Assembly (NCBI RefSeq): GCF_020150455.1
Contig: NZ_CP083740.1
Coordinates: forward strand, 372,001-436,000
Source: Bremerella sp. TYQ1
GTDB lineage: Bacteria > Planctomycetota > Planctomycetia > Pirellulales > Pirellulaceae
Reading direction: 5' to 3'
DNA length: 64,000 bases
Below the pieces are notes generated by a model that was given only the letters and a program-made list of their open reading frames with translations, had not been told where the DNA came from and made no database searches. Shown here piece by piece: positions 44,019-57,000 of the stretch. Made by a program: the position numbers and the translations under genes. The stretch's first letter is position 1, and every line of letters starts with the position of its first letter.

Positions 44019-44957
44019 GTGGCCGCTGACGATTTCGCTGTAATTACCTGTTACTTCAATCCCTGCAATTATGAGAATCGCCGACGGAATTATCGGATGT
44101 TTGCCGACGCGTTGGCAAGTCAAGACGTTCCATTATGGACGATTGAAGCGGCCCTGCATGATGGGGAGTTTAGGATTGAGGAAAAGAACGAATCGGTCGT
44201 TCGCCTGCGGCTGCCCAAAGAGGGTTGGCTTTGGCAGAAAGAGCGTTTGCTCAACATCCTTCTCCCCCACGTGCCCAAGCAGTTTACCAAAATTGGCTGG
44301 GTCGATTGCGATGTTATTTTCGAGACCGATCACTGGGCTGACCTTGCTTCTTCCACAATCGATTTGTATCCAATCATTCAGCTCTTTGAGTACGTGAGAT
44401 GGCTAGGCCCCAACTTTGAAATCTTGCCATGGTTTGAGAAGATCACCCGTCGCCCGAGTATGGCCGCCCTCTGGCACCACATACCGGAAAAGGCTTCTAA
44501 GCTGCAGATCGCATCACCAGGTTTTGCTTGGGCGGCACAACGATGGTTACTTGAAAAGCACAGCCTCTACGATCGGGAAATTACCGGCGGGGGTGATACG
44601 GTCATGGCTCTTTCCAGTCTTGGCATGTTTGATCATGTCTACTTTACGCGAGGCTCGGAGGCCATGGCTGAATCCGCGCTCACGTATGGTCGTCCGCTAT
44701 ATGACGACGTAAGAGGAGCAATGGGGTATATCCCAGTGACCCTCTCGCACCTGTGGCACGGTAACCGAAAAGATCGTCAATACGTTGAGCGACAACGGTT
44801 CATGGATTCCGCGGGATTTGACCCCCGTACGGATATCCAGCTTGACCCAGTCTCTCAGCTTTGGACGTGGTCAGAATCGGCTAAACCTGAAGTGCGGGAA
44901 TATATGCGAAATTACTTTTCGGTCCGCAATGAAGACGCCAATCCGGTCAAATCTTAG
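44019..44957 (+). CDS. GT-A-type glycosyltransferase-like protein
   Basis: The 312-residue product starts at GTG 44019. AVITCYFNPCNYENRRRNYR is a GT-A-like opening with a nucleotide-sugar-type beta strand, and WVDCDVIFETDHW provides a D-x-D metal site. ITGGGDTVMALSSLGMFDHV resembles the later catalytic region. The family resembles putative nucleotide-diphospho-sugar transferases often located in surface polysaccharide loci. Acceptor and donor cannot be told. Its last 11 bp overlap the end of the convergent DUF1796/glycosyltransferase gene. Confidence 0.68.
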   Translation: MAADDFAVITCYFNPCNYENRRRNYRMFADALASQDVPLWTIEAALHDGEFRIEEKNESVVRLRLPKEGWLWQKERLLNILLPHVPKQFTKIGWVDCDVIFETDHWADLASSTIDLYPIIQLFEYVRWLGPNFEILPWFEKITRRPSMAALWHHIPEKASKLQIASPGFAWAAQRWLLEKHSLYDREITGGGDTVMALSSLGMFDHVYFTRGSEAMAESALTYGRPLYDDVRGAMGYIPVTLSHLWHGNRKDRQYVERQRFMDSAGFDPRTDIQLDPVSQLWTWSESAKPEVREYMRNYFSVRNEDANPVKS

Positions 44958-46578
44958 TCGATGACTTCGAGCCTTGTTCCTTGACACGTTGCTTTTGCAG
45001 CTCCTCAAGGAATGTTGCTGACGTTGGTCGGCCATGCCAGCGTCCCAGTTTGTGTCGGAAATTTCGATAGAAGTGCCGACCTGCGTCGACGCTGCAGTGT
45101 TCTGCCTGAAAAATCATTTGCAGGATACTCACAAATCTTAGTCGCTGTTCTCGGATTCTTGATAGCGTGCTCTGGCGGATCAAGTCAGGAGAGAAGTTGG
45201 CGTGAATGAGCTCGTTAACAGCCTTGGCAATCGCAGGTGCATCATCAGGTACCACGCGTACGTATCGTGAGTCAAACCACTCGTCTCTGCCACCTTCACT
45301 GACGGTAGAAACAACAGGCAATCCACAAAGCATGTATTCAACGGCGGAATACATCGCCCCTTCTTTGGCAGACAAGCACAAACCCACTTTCGAGCGATTC
45401 AGCCAGCCAACAATCTCGGAAGGGGTAATGTATTTGTCCGGTTGTTTCGCATGCGTAAAAGCTCCCTGAAGCACTTCCGTACGCACCTTTGCAAAATACT
45501 CTAGTTCGTCCCGAACCGAGGCGATCCCTCCGATAAAGAGCGGTGTCGATATGCTTTTGGCAAGGGCATGGCGTTTGAAGGGAGCCATTCGAGCGTTGTA
45601 CACGGCATCGAATTCCTTTTTGATTGTCGAGTTGATCGTGAACAGCTCTTCGTCCAGGAAGCAGTTGTGCGAGACGAAGTAGGCTGGGATGCCACGACAC
45701 ATGAGTTGGTTGGCATGCGCCTTAACATTGACCATGTGGATCAGCTTATCCTGCGGCCTGGTCGACAATGCTCGCTGATGGTAATCGGCAATTTCCTCTA
45801 CGGAAACGCACCACGAATATTTCCGCAGTCGATAAATGGGCATGTCCGGAAGACAAGGTCCGATGTCTGTATTCATGCCGCAGGCGTAATAGAGGATGGG
45901 AGGATTCGCCGCAACCCAGCCGAAAAAGACAGATTCGTTGAGTTGCGGAAGGCTGGAAGGGTCGCCGATATCTGCAACCTTTTCCTCTGACGCCTCCTCC
46001 TCCACACTGCGAACCCGTGGCATGATGCCTTCGAAAAACTCTTCCCAGTCCGCCTGGCTTCCTTTCCAACGTGCCCTACCTTCGTAGTCAGGCGTTCGCT
46101 TTAGCGGAAACCATCGCTCCGTCGATTCGCACTCACCCTTGACGGCAAACACGAGTTGAAAGGAACAGAAACCCGATTTTTTCAAGCACGAGACGATGTC
46201 CTCGTATTGCGATTCAAGATCGGTAGAGTTCTCCGTTCGGCGAATGAACAGGACGTTTTGTGATTTCAAACTGAGAAAGTTCCGTATCTGGGTCTGCCAT
46301 CGCTGCCTGATCTCCTTACCAAGTTCTTCCTTAGGTTGATGCCCCCAAATAAACTTCGTCTCGTAGCATCCGATTCGAATCGTTTTCCCTGAAAAGACCT
46401 TCTCAAAATCTGATCCGATGCATTCCAGCAAGGACTCATGACTGGTCGCGGCATTGTCGAACGGGCAAGTTAAGGTAGGCAGGCCTGCCCTTGAAATATG
46501 GTAGGCTACCTCACAGTTGTCTCCCAAACTGATGACGCGATCAAAGAGTTCGTTATTCGGCATGGATTCACTTAACAT
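44947..46578 (-). CDS. DUF1796/glycosyltransferase family 1 fusion protein
   Basis: The 543-residue chain has two parts. Residues about 14-190 match DUF1796, a putative papain-like cysteine peptidase family: VISLGDNCEVAYHISRAGL, TCPFDN and NVLFIRRTENSTDLESQYED, with Cys22-like in GDNC. Residues about 260-505 form a GT4/GT1-type glycosyltransferase: HNCFLDEELFTINSTIKKEF, then KVGLCLSAKEGAMYSAVEYM and LCGLPVVSTVSEGGRDEW, the E-x7-E nucleotide-sugar motif. Such a fusion is unusual; the DUF1796 part may act as a sugar or peptide recognition module. It lies 15 bp downstream of another glycosyltransferase on the same strand, a likely operon. Confidence 0.8.
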   Translation of the reverse strand: MLSESMPNNELFDRVISLGDNCEVAYHISRAGLPTLTCPFDNAATSHESLLECIGSDFEKVFSGKTIRIGCYETKFIWGHQPKEELGKEIRQRWQTQIRNFLSLKSQNVLFIRRTENSTDLESQYEDIVSCLKKSGFCSFQLVFAVKGECESTERWFPLKRTPDYEGRARWKGSQADWEEFFEGIMPRVRSVEEEASEEKVADIGDPSSLPQLNESVFFGWVAANPPILYYACGMNTDIGPCLPDMPIYRLRKYSWCVSVEEIADYHQRALSTRPQDKLIHMVNVKAHANQLMCRGIPAYFVSHNCFLDEELFTINSTIKKEFDAVYNARMAPFKRHALAKSISTPLFIGGIASVRDELEYFAKVRTEVLQGAFTHAKQPDKYITPSEIVGWLNRSKVGLCLSAKEGAMYSAVEYMLCGLPVVSTVSEGGRDEWFDSRYVRVVPDDAPAIAKAVNELIHANFSPDLIRQSTLSRIREQRLRFVSILQMIFQAEHCSVDAGRHFYRNFRHKLGRWHGRPTSATFLEELQKQRVKEQGSKSSTKI

Positions 46579-46593
46579 CTGAGGGTGTGTCCA

Positions 46594-47781
46594 TCAGCAA
46601 GCTGCGCAGATTGTTTCGACAATTTTATGCTGCTGGGCTTCAGCATCGTAACTGCCTAACTGGCTGGCGAACCGAGAGCTGTTTTCCTGCAGTTGTTTGC
46701 TTGTTAGTGCCGCGTTCAATTGCGAGATAACTTGGGGAACGTGACTTGCCGAGGCCGAGAACGCGAACCCTTTCTGCACGGTTACATGGCTCAGTATCGA
46801 TTGCTCCTGCATTAAAGGGATCTGCAGAATCGGCACGCCAGCTAAAAGAAATTCACAGGTAACACCATGATTTCCATTCAATATGGCCAAGTCACACGTC
46901 TTCTTGATCTCCGTTAAATCAATCGCTTTGTCCAGGAGTTGAATCCGGTTGCTAACGAGTTTCCGAAGGGGAGTGAAATCGATTCGATCTCCCACGACGA
47001 CCACCGAATGCCCCGATTCGGATAACCACCGAATAAGGTCACCCAGACATGGCATCCGCTTCAGATAAGCGAAGATCTTTTTACCGCTTGCTGGTCGCCA
47101 ACCAGTAAAGGCTGACCGTGACAAGGGCGGAGACCAAGAGCCAAAGTATTGAGCATCTTGGCGCGAAGGGTAGTGATCGAGATCGCAAAACGTGGTTAAG
47201 AAGTTGCCCTGGACGAGTTCAAACAAACGCCCCAATCCCGTCAGAGGCTGTTCGATGCCGGGAATCGTCCGGTGGATGCGGTCGATCAGACTTGATTCTC
47301 GTTCCGCCAACTCCATGGGATCATGAGGTCTCCACCAAGCCATGGGAGGAAGTGGAAATATCGGTGGTGGTTGGCAGAAACCTGTTCCAATCGTAAAGGC
47401 AGGTAACTGCAACGAGAGTGAAGCCAACATGGCGGTAGGGCTATGGTCGTGCAAAACGATATCCGGCTTCAAAAGCGAGAACAGGCCCTTCCACCCTTCA
47501 AAAAGCCCCAGCAACTCGATTTCGTCCTCGTAGCCAAGATTGAGAAGCATGTCGCCGTAGGTGAGTGGACGGTCAATCGGATTGGCGGATTTCTTAGTCC
47601 TAACTGGAGCTTGAAAATGCGGAAATTCTCCCCCCCCGAATAGTCTTACTGAGGTTGCTAGGTTTCTGGATATTAGCGAGATTTGATGCCCTTTTCGCTT
47701 CAATTCGCGCACTAGCGGTGCCAGCACGCCGAGGTGACCTAGCCCCCCACCAAGCTCCCAAGCGACAGCAACGTTGGCCAT
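46594..47781 (-). CDS. GT1/MurG-like glycosyltransferase
   Basis: The 395-residue protein starts ANVAVAWELGGGLGHLGVLA, the N-terminal Gly-rich loop of GT-B enzymes of the UDP-glucosyltransferase/MGT type, with a following LVRELKRKGHQ helix. The C-terminal donor site is seen in ILNGNHGVTCEFLLAGVPIL, equivalent to the H-G-G...E-x-x-x-x-G-x-P motif. It has no signal peptide. Donor and acceptor are unknown; the next genes suggest a surface glycan or glycoprotein target. ATG 47781 is divergent from the giant RHS gene across a 262-bp AT-rich gap. Confidence 0.85.
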   Translation of the reverse strand: MANVAVAWELGGGLGHLGVLAPLVRELKRKGHQISLISRNLATSVRLFGGGEFPHFQAPVRTKKSANPIDRPLTYGDMLLNLGYEDEIELLGLFEGWKGLFSLLKPDIVLHDHSPTAMLASLSLQLPAFTIGTGFCQPPPIFPLPPMAWWRPHDPMELAERESSLIDRIHRTIPGIEQPLTGLGRLFELVQGNFLTTFCDLDHYPSRQDAQYFGSWSPPLSRSAFTGWRPASGKKIFAYLKRMPCLGDLIRWLSESGHSVVVVGDRIDFTPLRKLVSNRIQLLDKAIDLTEIKKTCDLAILNGNHGVTCEFLLAGVPILQIPLMQEQSILSHVTVQKGFAFSASASHVPQVISQLNAALTSKQLQENSSRFASQLGSYDAEAQQHKIVETICAAC

Positions 47782-47870
47782 ATCGTGTCCTCAGCTAAAA
47801 CCTTCTCTTCAAGCAAATTGATTGCTAATTGTAACTGGTTAAACGGTTTCCAGCATTCCATAGCAACCTC

Positions 47871-47898
47871 TTGATGAAAAGTTCATTTTTTTCATCAA
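47871..47898. promoter_or_regulatory. AT-rich palindrome before the giant RHS gene
   Basis: TTGATGAAAA (47871-47880) and TTTTCATCAA (47889-47898) are a perfect 10-bp inverted repeat with an 8-nt spacer. A TATAAT box lies at 47927-47932, about 110 bp before the RHS start. The repeat could be an operator for the divergent promoters or a hairpin. Confidence 0.5.
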
Positions 47899-48043
47899 AT
47901 ATGTTTTTTATGCTAAATAGCCTCGCTATAATCCTCACCATTATCCCAACGTGGATTGCGATAACTCCCCAAAGGAACCTCTTTCTATTGGGTGGGTCAT
48001 ACTCGTCAACTGCCGAATTCCCCGGTCTTCATAGGCTGTCGCC

Positions 48044-51000
48044 ATGCATCTTCCCCACAACGCTTGGAAGCTTACTCTCGCCCGACTTGGACTTCGATTG
48101 AAGAAGAAATCGCCTGCGAAGATCAAGAAAAGTCGTCCCATGAAAATGGAACGACTACAGGCACGTAACATGCTCGCCAACGATACCGGCGTGGTGCCCT
48201 TTAGCGAAACTATAAACCTCTCAGGCATTGAAGATGAGCTCATCGGTGCCAATGTAGTTGAAGAGCTTCAGGCGGGGGGAACTTCAATTTTTGTTGGAAC
48301 CATCCCTGGTTCCGTCTCCGATGTGGAAGAAGCATCCGGTCGATCTGCGATGATTTCCCTTGTCTCGGAATATGAACGCGAAGCGGAAGATGCTTGGCGA
48401 AAGTGGAGTGATGAAAACATTGGAGACGGAGACAGAGGTCGAAGCGACGGCGTCGGCAGTATGCTAGCCTTGGAAGGTGAGGGCTATGGCGAGGCTGAGA
48501 TCGATGCCGACTTTGCGGGAACGCCAATTCTGGATGGAGCCTACGGTTCCTTTGGAACGGTAGCAATTGGAGGTTCAGCAAGTCGTAGTGTCGTGATCAG
48601 AAATACCGGAGATGCCGCTCTCAGCATCTCTGGTATTTCAATCTCAGGGAGCTATTCGGTTAGTGGAAACACCGGATCAGGAACACTCAACCCAGGACAG
48701 TCGCGAACGCTCACCGTTTCGATGACGGGAACCAGTACCGCCGGAACGAAAACCGGTACCTTATCCGTTTCTAGCAACGATAGCGATGAGAATCCGTTTG
48801 ATATTCATCTCTACGGCGATGTCGTCAAACCGACGGCAAGTATCAGTGGAGGGAGTTCCAGCCTCGTTGAAGGCAACTCGGACACCTATACGATTTCGCT
48901 CAATATGCCAGCTGCGCAATCGACGAATGTCTACTACACGATGAATACGGGCTCAGCTTCCACTTCAGACTTCAGTCCTACGAGCGGAAGCTACGTTACG
49001 ATTCCGGCTGGGCAGACATCGGCCACAGTCAACATTTCGGCGCTGAACGACACGCTCGTTGAATCAACGGAGAATTTTTCTATCCAGCTAACGAGTGGTT
49101 CCAACTACAGCCTAGGAGGTTCGAGTTCGAAGACTATTTCGATCTATGACACGGATGAATGGACGATCTCGGTTACAGCAATCGACAGCACGGCCGAGGA
49201 ATCGGGTGGCAATACCGGTAAATTTCGCGTCTCGCGTTCAGGTGCCAGCAACTATACTTCTCCGATCACCGTCGCTCTGAATGTATCGGGCTCTGCAACC
49301 TACGGTAACGATTACGGTTTCTCGCTCGGAACTTACAACGGCTCTGGAATTTCAGTCACGATTCCCTCCGGGCAAACCTACGTTGATATCGTCGTGACGC
49401 CTGCCAATGACGGTATCCGAGAAGGGAGTGAAACGGTCACACTTCAAGCGACATCGGGTACAAAATACACGGCAGGTTCACCCAGTTCCGCTACCGTAAC
49501 GATCGAAGATAACGACGACTGGACGGTCTCACTTTCTGCGGCGGACTCAACAGCTTCCGAAGAAGGCCCCTCATCAGGGTATTTCGTTGTTACACGTTCG
49601 GGGTCACCGGATCTATTTGCGCCACTGACCGTTTATGTAAGTCGGTCTGGCACGGCAACCAATGGTGTCGACTACGCCACGATATCCAGTGCCGTGACCA
49701 TTCCGGCCTACTCATCCAGCGCCTACATTTACGTCAATCCCATCAATGACAACAAGAAGGAATCGTCAGAGACCGTACAGCTAAGCTTGGCTGGTTCGTC
49801 TGGTTACCAGATCAGTGGCTCTAGTTCCGGTACGGTAACCATCGAGGACAATGATGACTGGACCGTCGACCTGGTCGTGAGCGATACGTCCGCGCACGAA
49901 GAAAATGCCTCGACCGAAAAGGGACAGGTAACCCTAACCCGTAGTGGCGAGACGGACCTATCCAACCCGTTGCCTGTGAGCCTCTCGTTCTCCGGGTCGA
50001 CGGCGATTTCGGGGGTCGATTACGTTACGATTCCTTCGACTTATACCATCCCCGCCGGGCAAACGTCGGTCACGATCGATGTGACCGCAATCAACGATGC
50101 CTATCGCGAGTCGGACGAGGATGTCTATTTCACGCTGGCTTCCAACTCGACGTATTACAACCAGGGGAGTTCTGTTTCCGGCAATGTGACGATCGGTGAT
50201 AACGATGACTGGGTCGTCGCGTTGGTCGTAACCGGATCGACGGCCGAGGAAGGAGGGACCGCTGGTTCGTTCTACTTCACGCGTACAAGCCCCGGTGGGT
50301 ATAGCGTCGCTCAATCGAAGGCGATTTCAGTAGGCTTCTCCGCAGACTCCATGGCTTCGACTGCTTCCGCAGGGGACTATAGTTTTTCGAGCTCCTACGC
50401 GACGTTTGCCGACGGTTCAGCGACTTCCAATAGCATCTCCGTGAACGCGGTGAACGACAACTTATGGGAAACGACCGAATATCTCGAGTTTGATCTGACG
50501 CCGAATTCCACCTATTTTGCAACCGGCTCACCCAGCAGTGGCAACATTACCATCTTGGACAACGACCAGTGGGACGTCAGCGCGATTGCAGGCGGAAATG
50601 CTGCGGAAACAGAGGACGGCAAAGGCACCCAGACCTTCACCATTACTCGCTCAGGTGAGTCAGACAAGACGCATGCTCTGTCAGTCGGTTTCACACTTTC
50701 GGGAGATGCCGACTACACCACGGACTACACTCTTTCAAGTTCTGCCACGCTTGTCATGGACGGTTCGTCTGGGACGATTACTATCCCCAGTGGTGAGACC
50801 GAAGTGACAATCACCTTGACGCCCGTCAACGATGCACTTCAAGAAGAAGAGGAGGAAGTTGTTCTCACGATCGTTCCCAAAGACGCCGTGAATGGTGCTG
50901 CGGGAGGATACGAGTCCACGGGCGGCCCTGCGTCGATGTACATCTATGACAACGATCAATGGGAAGTTGACGTTACACTCACCGGCGGACCTGCTCAGGA

Positions 51001-54000
51001 GACCCCCAGCAATAATGCCACTCAGACATTCACAATTACGCGAACCGGCGAAACGGATAAGTCGCACCCACTGGATGTCTATTTCTCGTGGGATGGCAGC
51101 GCAACGGTAGTCGATGACTACACTCTCACGGCGAGCCAAACCCTCTCGTCTGGCCTGATTACGATTCCGGCCGGGTTAGACACGGTCACGATCACAGTTC
51201 ACCCTGTCAATGATGATCTTCGTGAACAGACGGAGACGGTCGAGTTGAAACTCACCGACAAGTCGACCACAGGCACCGCTGGCTACTCGACAACGACGGC
51301 TTCCCAAACGATCGAAATCGAAGACAACGACGACTGGGCAGTCACGATCGAAGCCACCGAGCCAACCGCCCAAGAGATGGACCAAGTTCCAGGTGAGTTC
51401 ACGGTGACACGCTCCGGTGAGAGCGATTTAACGTATCCGCTGACCGTCTACCTCGACATCAGCGGAACCGCAACGCACGCTTCCGATTACAGCTTGTCAC
51501 CTATTGAAAGCCTCTCTGGTTCTCAATTGGAAATTGTCATTCCAGCAGGCGAGACTACCATTGCCCTTACCCTGACGCCGGAAGACGAAGGCGATATTGA
51601 AGGAGACGAGACGGCCATCCTCACCATCGTCGAACAGACCACCTATGGAACCCCCGGATATACAGGTAGTGGTTCCGATACGGTTACGATTGAGGATCGA
51701 AAGGAGTGGGATGTAACAATCAAGGCCAATTCTCCGTCAGAAATCTACGAAAAGGGATCTGATGGAGCGACCAAGTCCAGCTTCACCTTTACTCGTTCAA
51801 ACCTAAACGACTTCAGCAAAGCACTTGACTTAACGGTTGAATGGGGCGGCTACGCCACGAATGGCACTGACTACAAAGGCGACTCAAGCTCCCTACCTTC
51901 CACGATCACCATTCCAGCCGACGAGGCATCCGTCACAATTATTGTTGAAGCAATCAATGACACGAAAGCGGGAGTAGCACCGGAGAAAGACGAAGACATA
52001 CGGCCTGAATTAATCGCACCAACCGAGTATCCCGAATATAGAATCGTGGGAGACACGTCGGCATATATATGGATCGTGGACACCTACGTTCCGCCAGGCA
52101 ATCCAGGTTGCTCCTGTTCATGCGGTTGTGCGGGACAAACGATGTCAGAGTCCAATAGTGGGAGCATCAAAACCGGTGGTGGTAACGTAGAAAATGACTC
52201 AAGTGCGACTCAGAAATCCCAGGCAAATATTGAGGCACAAGTACGGATGGACGCGGGAAGCGCTTCCGCGGAACGTATACAGGCCGTCTTAACGGTCAAT
52301 GGAAATCAGGTTAGTTCCATCCATTTCGATCCATCCACAGCGACCTTGGGGGACACTCTGCGATTTGCCCAACTTGCCGACACGAGTAGTCTCGACTCCG
52401 GTTTCTATGACTGGACGATGGATATCATCGACCATTACAGCGATGAAACCACTCGAACACGGACCTACCATGGAAAGAAGGATGTTTATAAGGCCAAGAG
52501 CGGCTTCGGAGACGGCTGGAGAATCCCGGAATCGGAACGCCTGATCTTCCAAAGCGATGGGATCACTTGGGAACGGGGCACCGGCAATCTTCATTTCTTC
52601 AGCGATAACGGAGACGGAACGTACACACAGCTGGTCGGCGACTTCAATGACACCGAGCTGGTCGAAAACGTCGATGGGTCGTTCACCATTTCTCAAAAGA
52701 GCGGAGTGACGTTTAATTTCAGCTCCGCCGGTCTCGTCGAAACGATTACGGACCGAAACGGAAATGAATCAACGTTCAGCTACATTGACGCAGATTCAGA
52801 CAGTCAAACCGACGACCTGTCTCAAATTACCGCCTCCAGCGGAAAAACGAAGACCTACACCTATACCAGTGGCAAGATCACGCAAGTCACTGACTTTGAT
52901 GGCACGGTCACGAACTACCAGTACGATGCCAACGGCCGACTCGAAAAATCCATCACGCCTGATCCTGATGGGACAGGGACTCTGTCCGATCTCGAATCGG
53001 TCTTTGGGTATAACACCACCACGGGCCAATTAACCAGTTACACCTCACCGAAAAACGAAACCACAACCTTCAACTTTGACGCCAACGGTCTCTATACGGG
53101 TCGCACCAACCCCGACTCCTCGCAGAATGCAATGACCTCCTGGGTCGCCTCGGGGCTTCCAGACACAAGTGGCGGCAAGGGAACCGAGGGGAATGAAGCG
53201 GACCTCGTTACCACGGCTGGTACGTCGGCCAAGGTGACCGATGAAGAAGGCAAGGAGTGGGAATACCGATACGGCACCGCAGGGCGTGTCACTGAAGCGA
53301 TTGACCCCAATGGGGCAATAACCTACTACGAATACAACGATATCGGTCAAATCGCCAAGCTTACGCAGCCCGACCCCGATGGTAGTGGGCCAGAGACGGA
53401 GTACGTCACCACCTACGAATACGACGACCACGGCAATCGCACTAAGATCATCCATTCGGACTCCAGTGAAGAGATCTGGACTTACAATTCCAGCTTCGCC
53501 CATCCCATTAGCTACATCGATCGTAATGGAAAGAAGACCCTCTATACGCTTGACGCGAAAGGTAATGTAGAAACCGTCCAACAAGTGATTGGCTTTGTCG
53601 ATGGCGTGGGTAACAGTGAAACGGATGACATTACGATCGAGTACGACTACACTCCAGCACCAAGCAGCAGTAGCGATCCGCCGGAAGGACTGGTCAGTGA
53701 GAAAATCGACGGAATCGGTCGAGTCACCCAGTATAGTTACAACGGCCAAGGCGATCTCACGAAAATTACATTCGCCGTGGGCACAATTGATGAGGCCTAC
53801 GTCGAGTTCAAATACGACTCCAATGGCTGGTTAACCGACTACTACGACGAACTTGGGCAACGCACACAGTACGAATATTACACGGACGGTATGCTGAAAC
53901 AGGAGACGCTTCCTGATCCTGATGGCGCGGGCTTATTGACCTCGCCTATCTACTCCTACCAGTATGACGGAAATGGCAACCTGGTCGAGCAGACCGATCC

Positions 54001-57000
54001 GCTCGGACGCATCACAACGTACACGTACGATGACGTCGGCAACCTGACCAAAATCACGTTGCCGGACCATGACGACGACGGGAATCTCACCAACTACGAG
54101 TATCTCTACAACGACAGCCGCCAGCTTACAGGCTTTAAGGACGCGCTCGGCGTTCTGACCGAGTACGCCTATGATGGCCTGGGACAACTCCTGATAATTA
54201 CCCTTGCTGATCCCGATGGGATCGGGCCATTGACCGCCAGCAAGATTGAATACGAGTACGACTCGCTTGGCCGTGTCACCTCGATGCTAGATCAGCTAGG
54301 ACGCGAGACGACCTATAATTTCAGCGACTTCGGTAATAAATCGACCGCCAATTACGTCGACCCAGACGGCACAGGCCCCCTCTTCTCCGTCAGCTCGAAA
54401 GTCGAATATGACGCTGTCGGCAATATGCTCGAGAGTTCGTACTACAACCAAGCCGTCCAATACGAATACGACGATCTTCATCGCCTGATCAAGGTCACTT
54501 ATGAAGACCCGGATGGCGCCGGACAGCTAGTTGCCCCGGAAAGATCGTATCAATACGACGACGCTCACCAGCTGCGTTTCGTCACAGATGAACTGGGCAA
54601 CGTCACCGAGTACCAGTACGACAACCGCGGACGGTTGAAGACGATTATTCACCCCGATCCGGATGGCACAGGCGAGCTTGCCTCGCCGACCGAGTCGATG
54701 CTCTATGATGACGCAGGCCAACTGACTTCCTACACGGACGAACTCGGCAATACGACGAGCTATGTCTACGATGACTTGGGGCGTCTCGAGTCGATGACTC
54801 TTCCCGATCCAGACGGAGCTGGCAACCAAGCGGCCGCTACCTTTAACTACACATACGATGCCGTTGGCAATCTTCTGACGGAATCAGACGCCTTTGGCAA
54901 ACTGACCTGCTATGAATACGACGACCACGACAACCTGATCGAGATTACCTATCCAGATCCCGATGGTACAGGCTCGAAACAGGCCCCGGTCGAATCGTTC
55001 GAGTACGACGATAATGGCCGCCTCATTCTCGTCGTCGATGCCGCAGGCAATGAGACGGCATACGAATACGATGACCTGGGAAGACTGGTCAAAGTGACCT
55101 TGCCCGATCCCGACGACGCAGGTGAGCAGGAATCCCCCGTTTACATCTTCGAATACGATCTGGTTGGTAACCTTATCAGCGAGACCGACTCGCTGGGCAA
55201 CGTTACCAGCTACGAATACGACAACCTGGACCGCTTGACCACCATTACCTCGCCTGATCCTGACGGAGAAGGCGGTCAGCAATCCCCTGTCGAACGGTTC
55301 GTTTACGACATCTATGGCAATCTGAAGGAAGCCATCAACCCACGCGGCCTCACCACCACCTATCAATACGACAACCTTAACCGGCTAACGTCTGTCACCG
55401 AGCCTGACCCAGATGGTCCGTCCCCAGGCGGATCGCAGACCAGTCCCGTCTCCAGTTATCAATATGACGCCGCTGGGAACGTTACCAGCTTTACGGATGC
55501 CAACGGCAACACGACGGCTTATCAGTACGACCATCTCCAGCGTCTCACCCTGGTTGTGCTGCCAGACCCGGATGGAGTCGGGGGTGAAACCAGCCCACAG
55601 TATCAATACAAGTACGATGCCGCCAGCAACGTTACCAAAGTCATTGACCCACTGGACCGGGAAACCACTTACGAGTACGACGACCTCCAGCAGCTAGTCA
55701 AAATTACGCAGCCCGATCCGGACGGTGTAGGAGGCGACAGTGCGCCGGTCTTCTCCTTCGTTTACGACGCTCAGGGGCGACTCAAGAAAGAGATCGACGC
55801 CCGCAGTGCCGTAACCGAGTACTTCTATGATCATCTCGGACGTCTTACCAGCGTGACCACCGAAGATCCCGATGGCGGCGGCTCTCAAACCGCGGCGACA
55901 ACTGCTTTCGACTATGACATCCTCGATCGGCTCATCTCGCGAACCGATCCACTCGGCAAGACAACCACCTACGACTACGACAACCTCGGCCGCCTCATCG
56001 AAGAAGTCTCTCCGATCACGTCGGTCAAAATGACCTATACTTACGACTCGGAAGGTAACCTGCTGGCCGAGACCGATGGCCTAGGGCACACCACTTCGTA
56101 TGTGTACGACAACCTCTATCGAACCATCGCCAAGATCAATGCCGAAGGTCGCATCACCGAGTATGCCTACGATGCCAACGGCAATCTGCTTTCCCTCCTC
56201 GATCCGGCGGCTAACCTCACTACCTGGGCCTATGATGGGCTAGATCGGGTCACGCAGGAAACCAACGAGCTGAACAAGTCTCGTTACTACGAATACGACG
56301 CCGTGGGTAATGTCGTCGAGCAAACCGACCGCAACGGGGACGTGATCGAGTACGATTACGACAACCTCAATCGCCTGGTTACCGAGCGTTGGAAAGATGG
56401 CACTACCACCGTCGAAACGTTCAACTACGTGTACGATGCTGCCAGCCAGCTCACATCGGCCTCGGGTTCGTCCTCGTCCCTCTCGTATGTGTACGACAAC
56501 CTGGGCCGCGTCAAGGAGTTGACCCAGCAGCACCACAGCCAAACCTATTCGGTCGATCAAACGTTCGACGCCATGGGCAATCGGCTGAGCTTCTCAGCAG
56601 AACTGAACGCAGTTGCCAGTGTCGTCAATACGTTCGCCTATGACCTTCTTGGGCGAATGACCTCGGTCACCCAGACCGGTACCCAGACCGACAAGATGGT
56701 CGAGTTCGCCTACAACAAACGTGACCAGCTGTTGGGGATCGATCGCTACGAAGATGCCACCGGCACCACCAAGTTCTTCACTACCGATTTCCAGTACGAC
56801 GACGCTGGCCGCGTGACCGATATCGATCACGAAGCCCTCGACGACGACGGCTACGGTGGCCCCAGCATGGGCATGGTCGACAGCTTCGACTTCGGTTACG
56901 ACGCGGCCAGCCGCATTACCACGCTGTACAGCTACGGCGGCGGCACAGTCACGTTCCAGTACGACGACAGTAGCCAGCTGACCTACGAATACTCTACCGG

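Noticed and set aside
53909..56008. Regular repeats that could suggest a CRISPR-like array
   Set aside because: The repeats are in frame and encode RHS units; there are no conserved short repeats with unique spacers.
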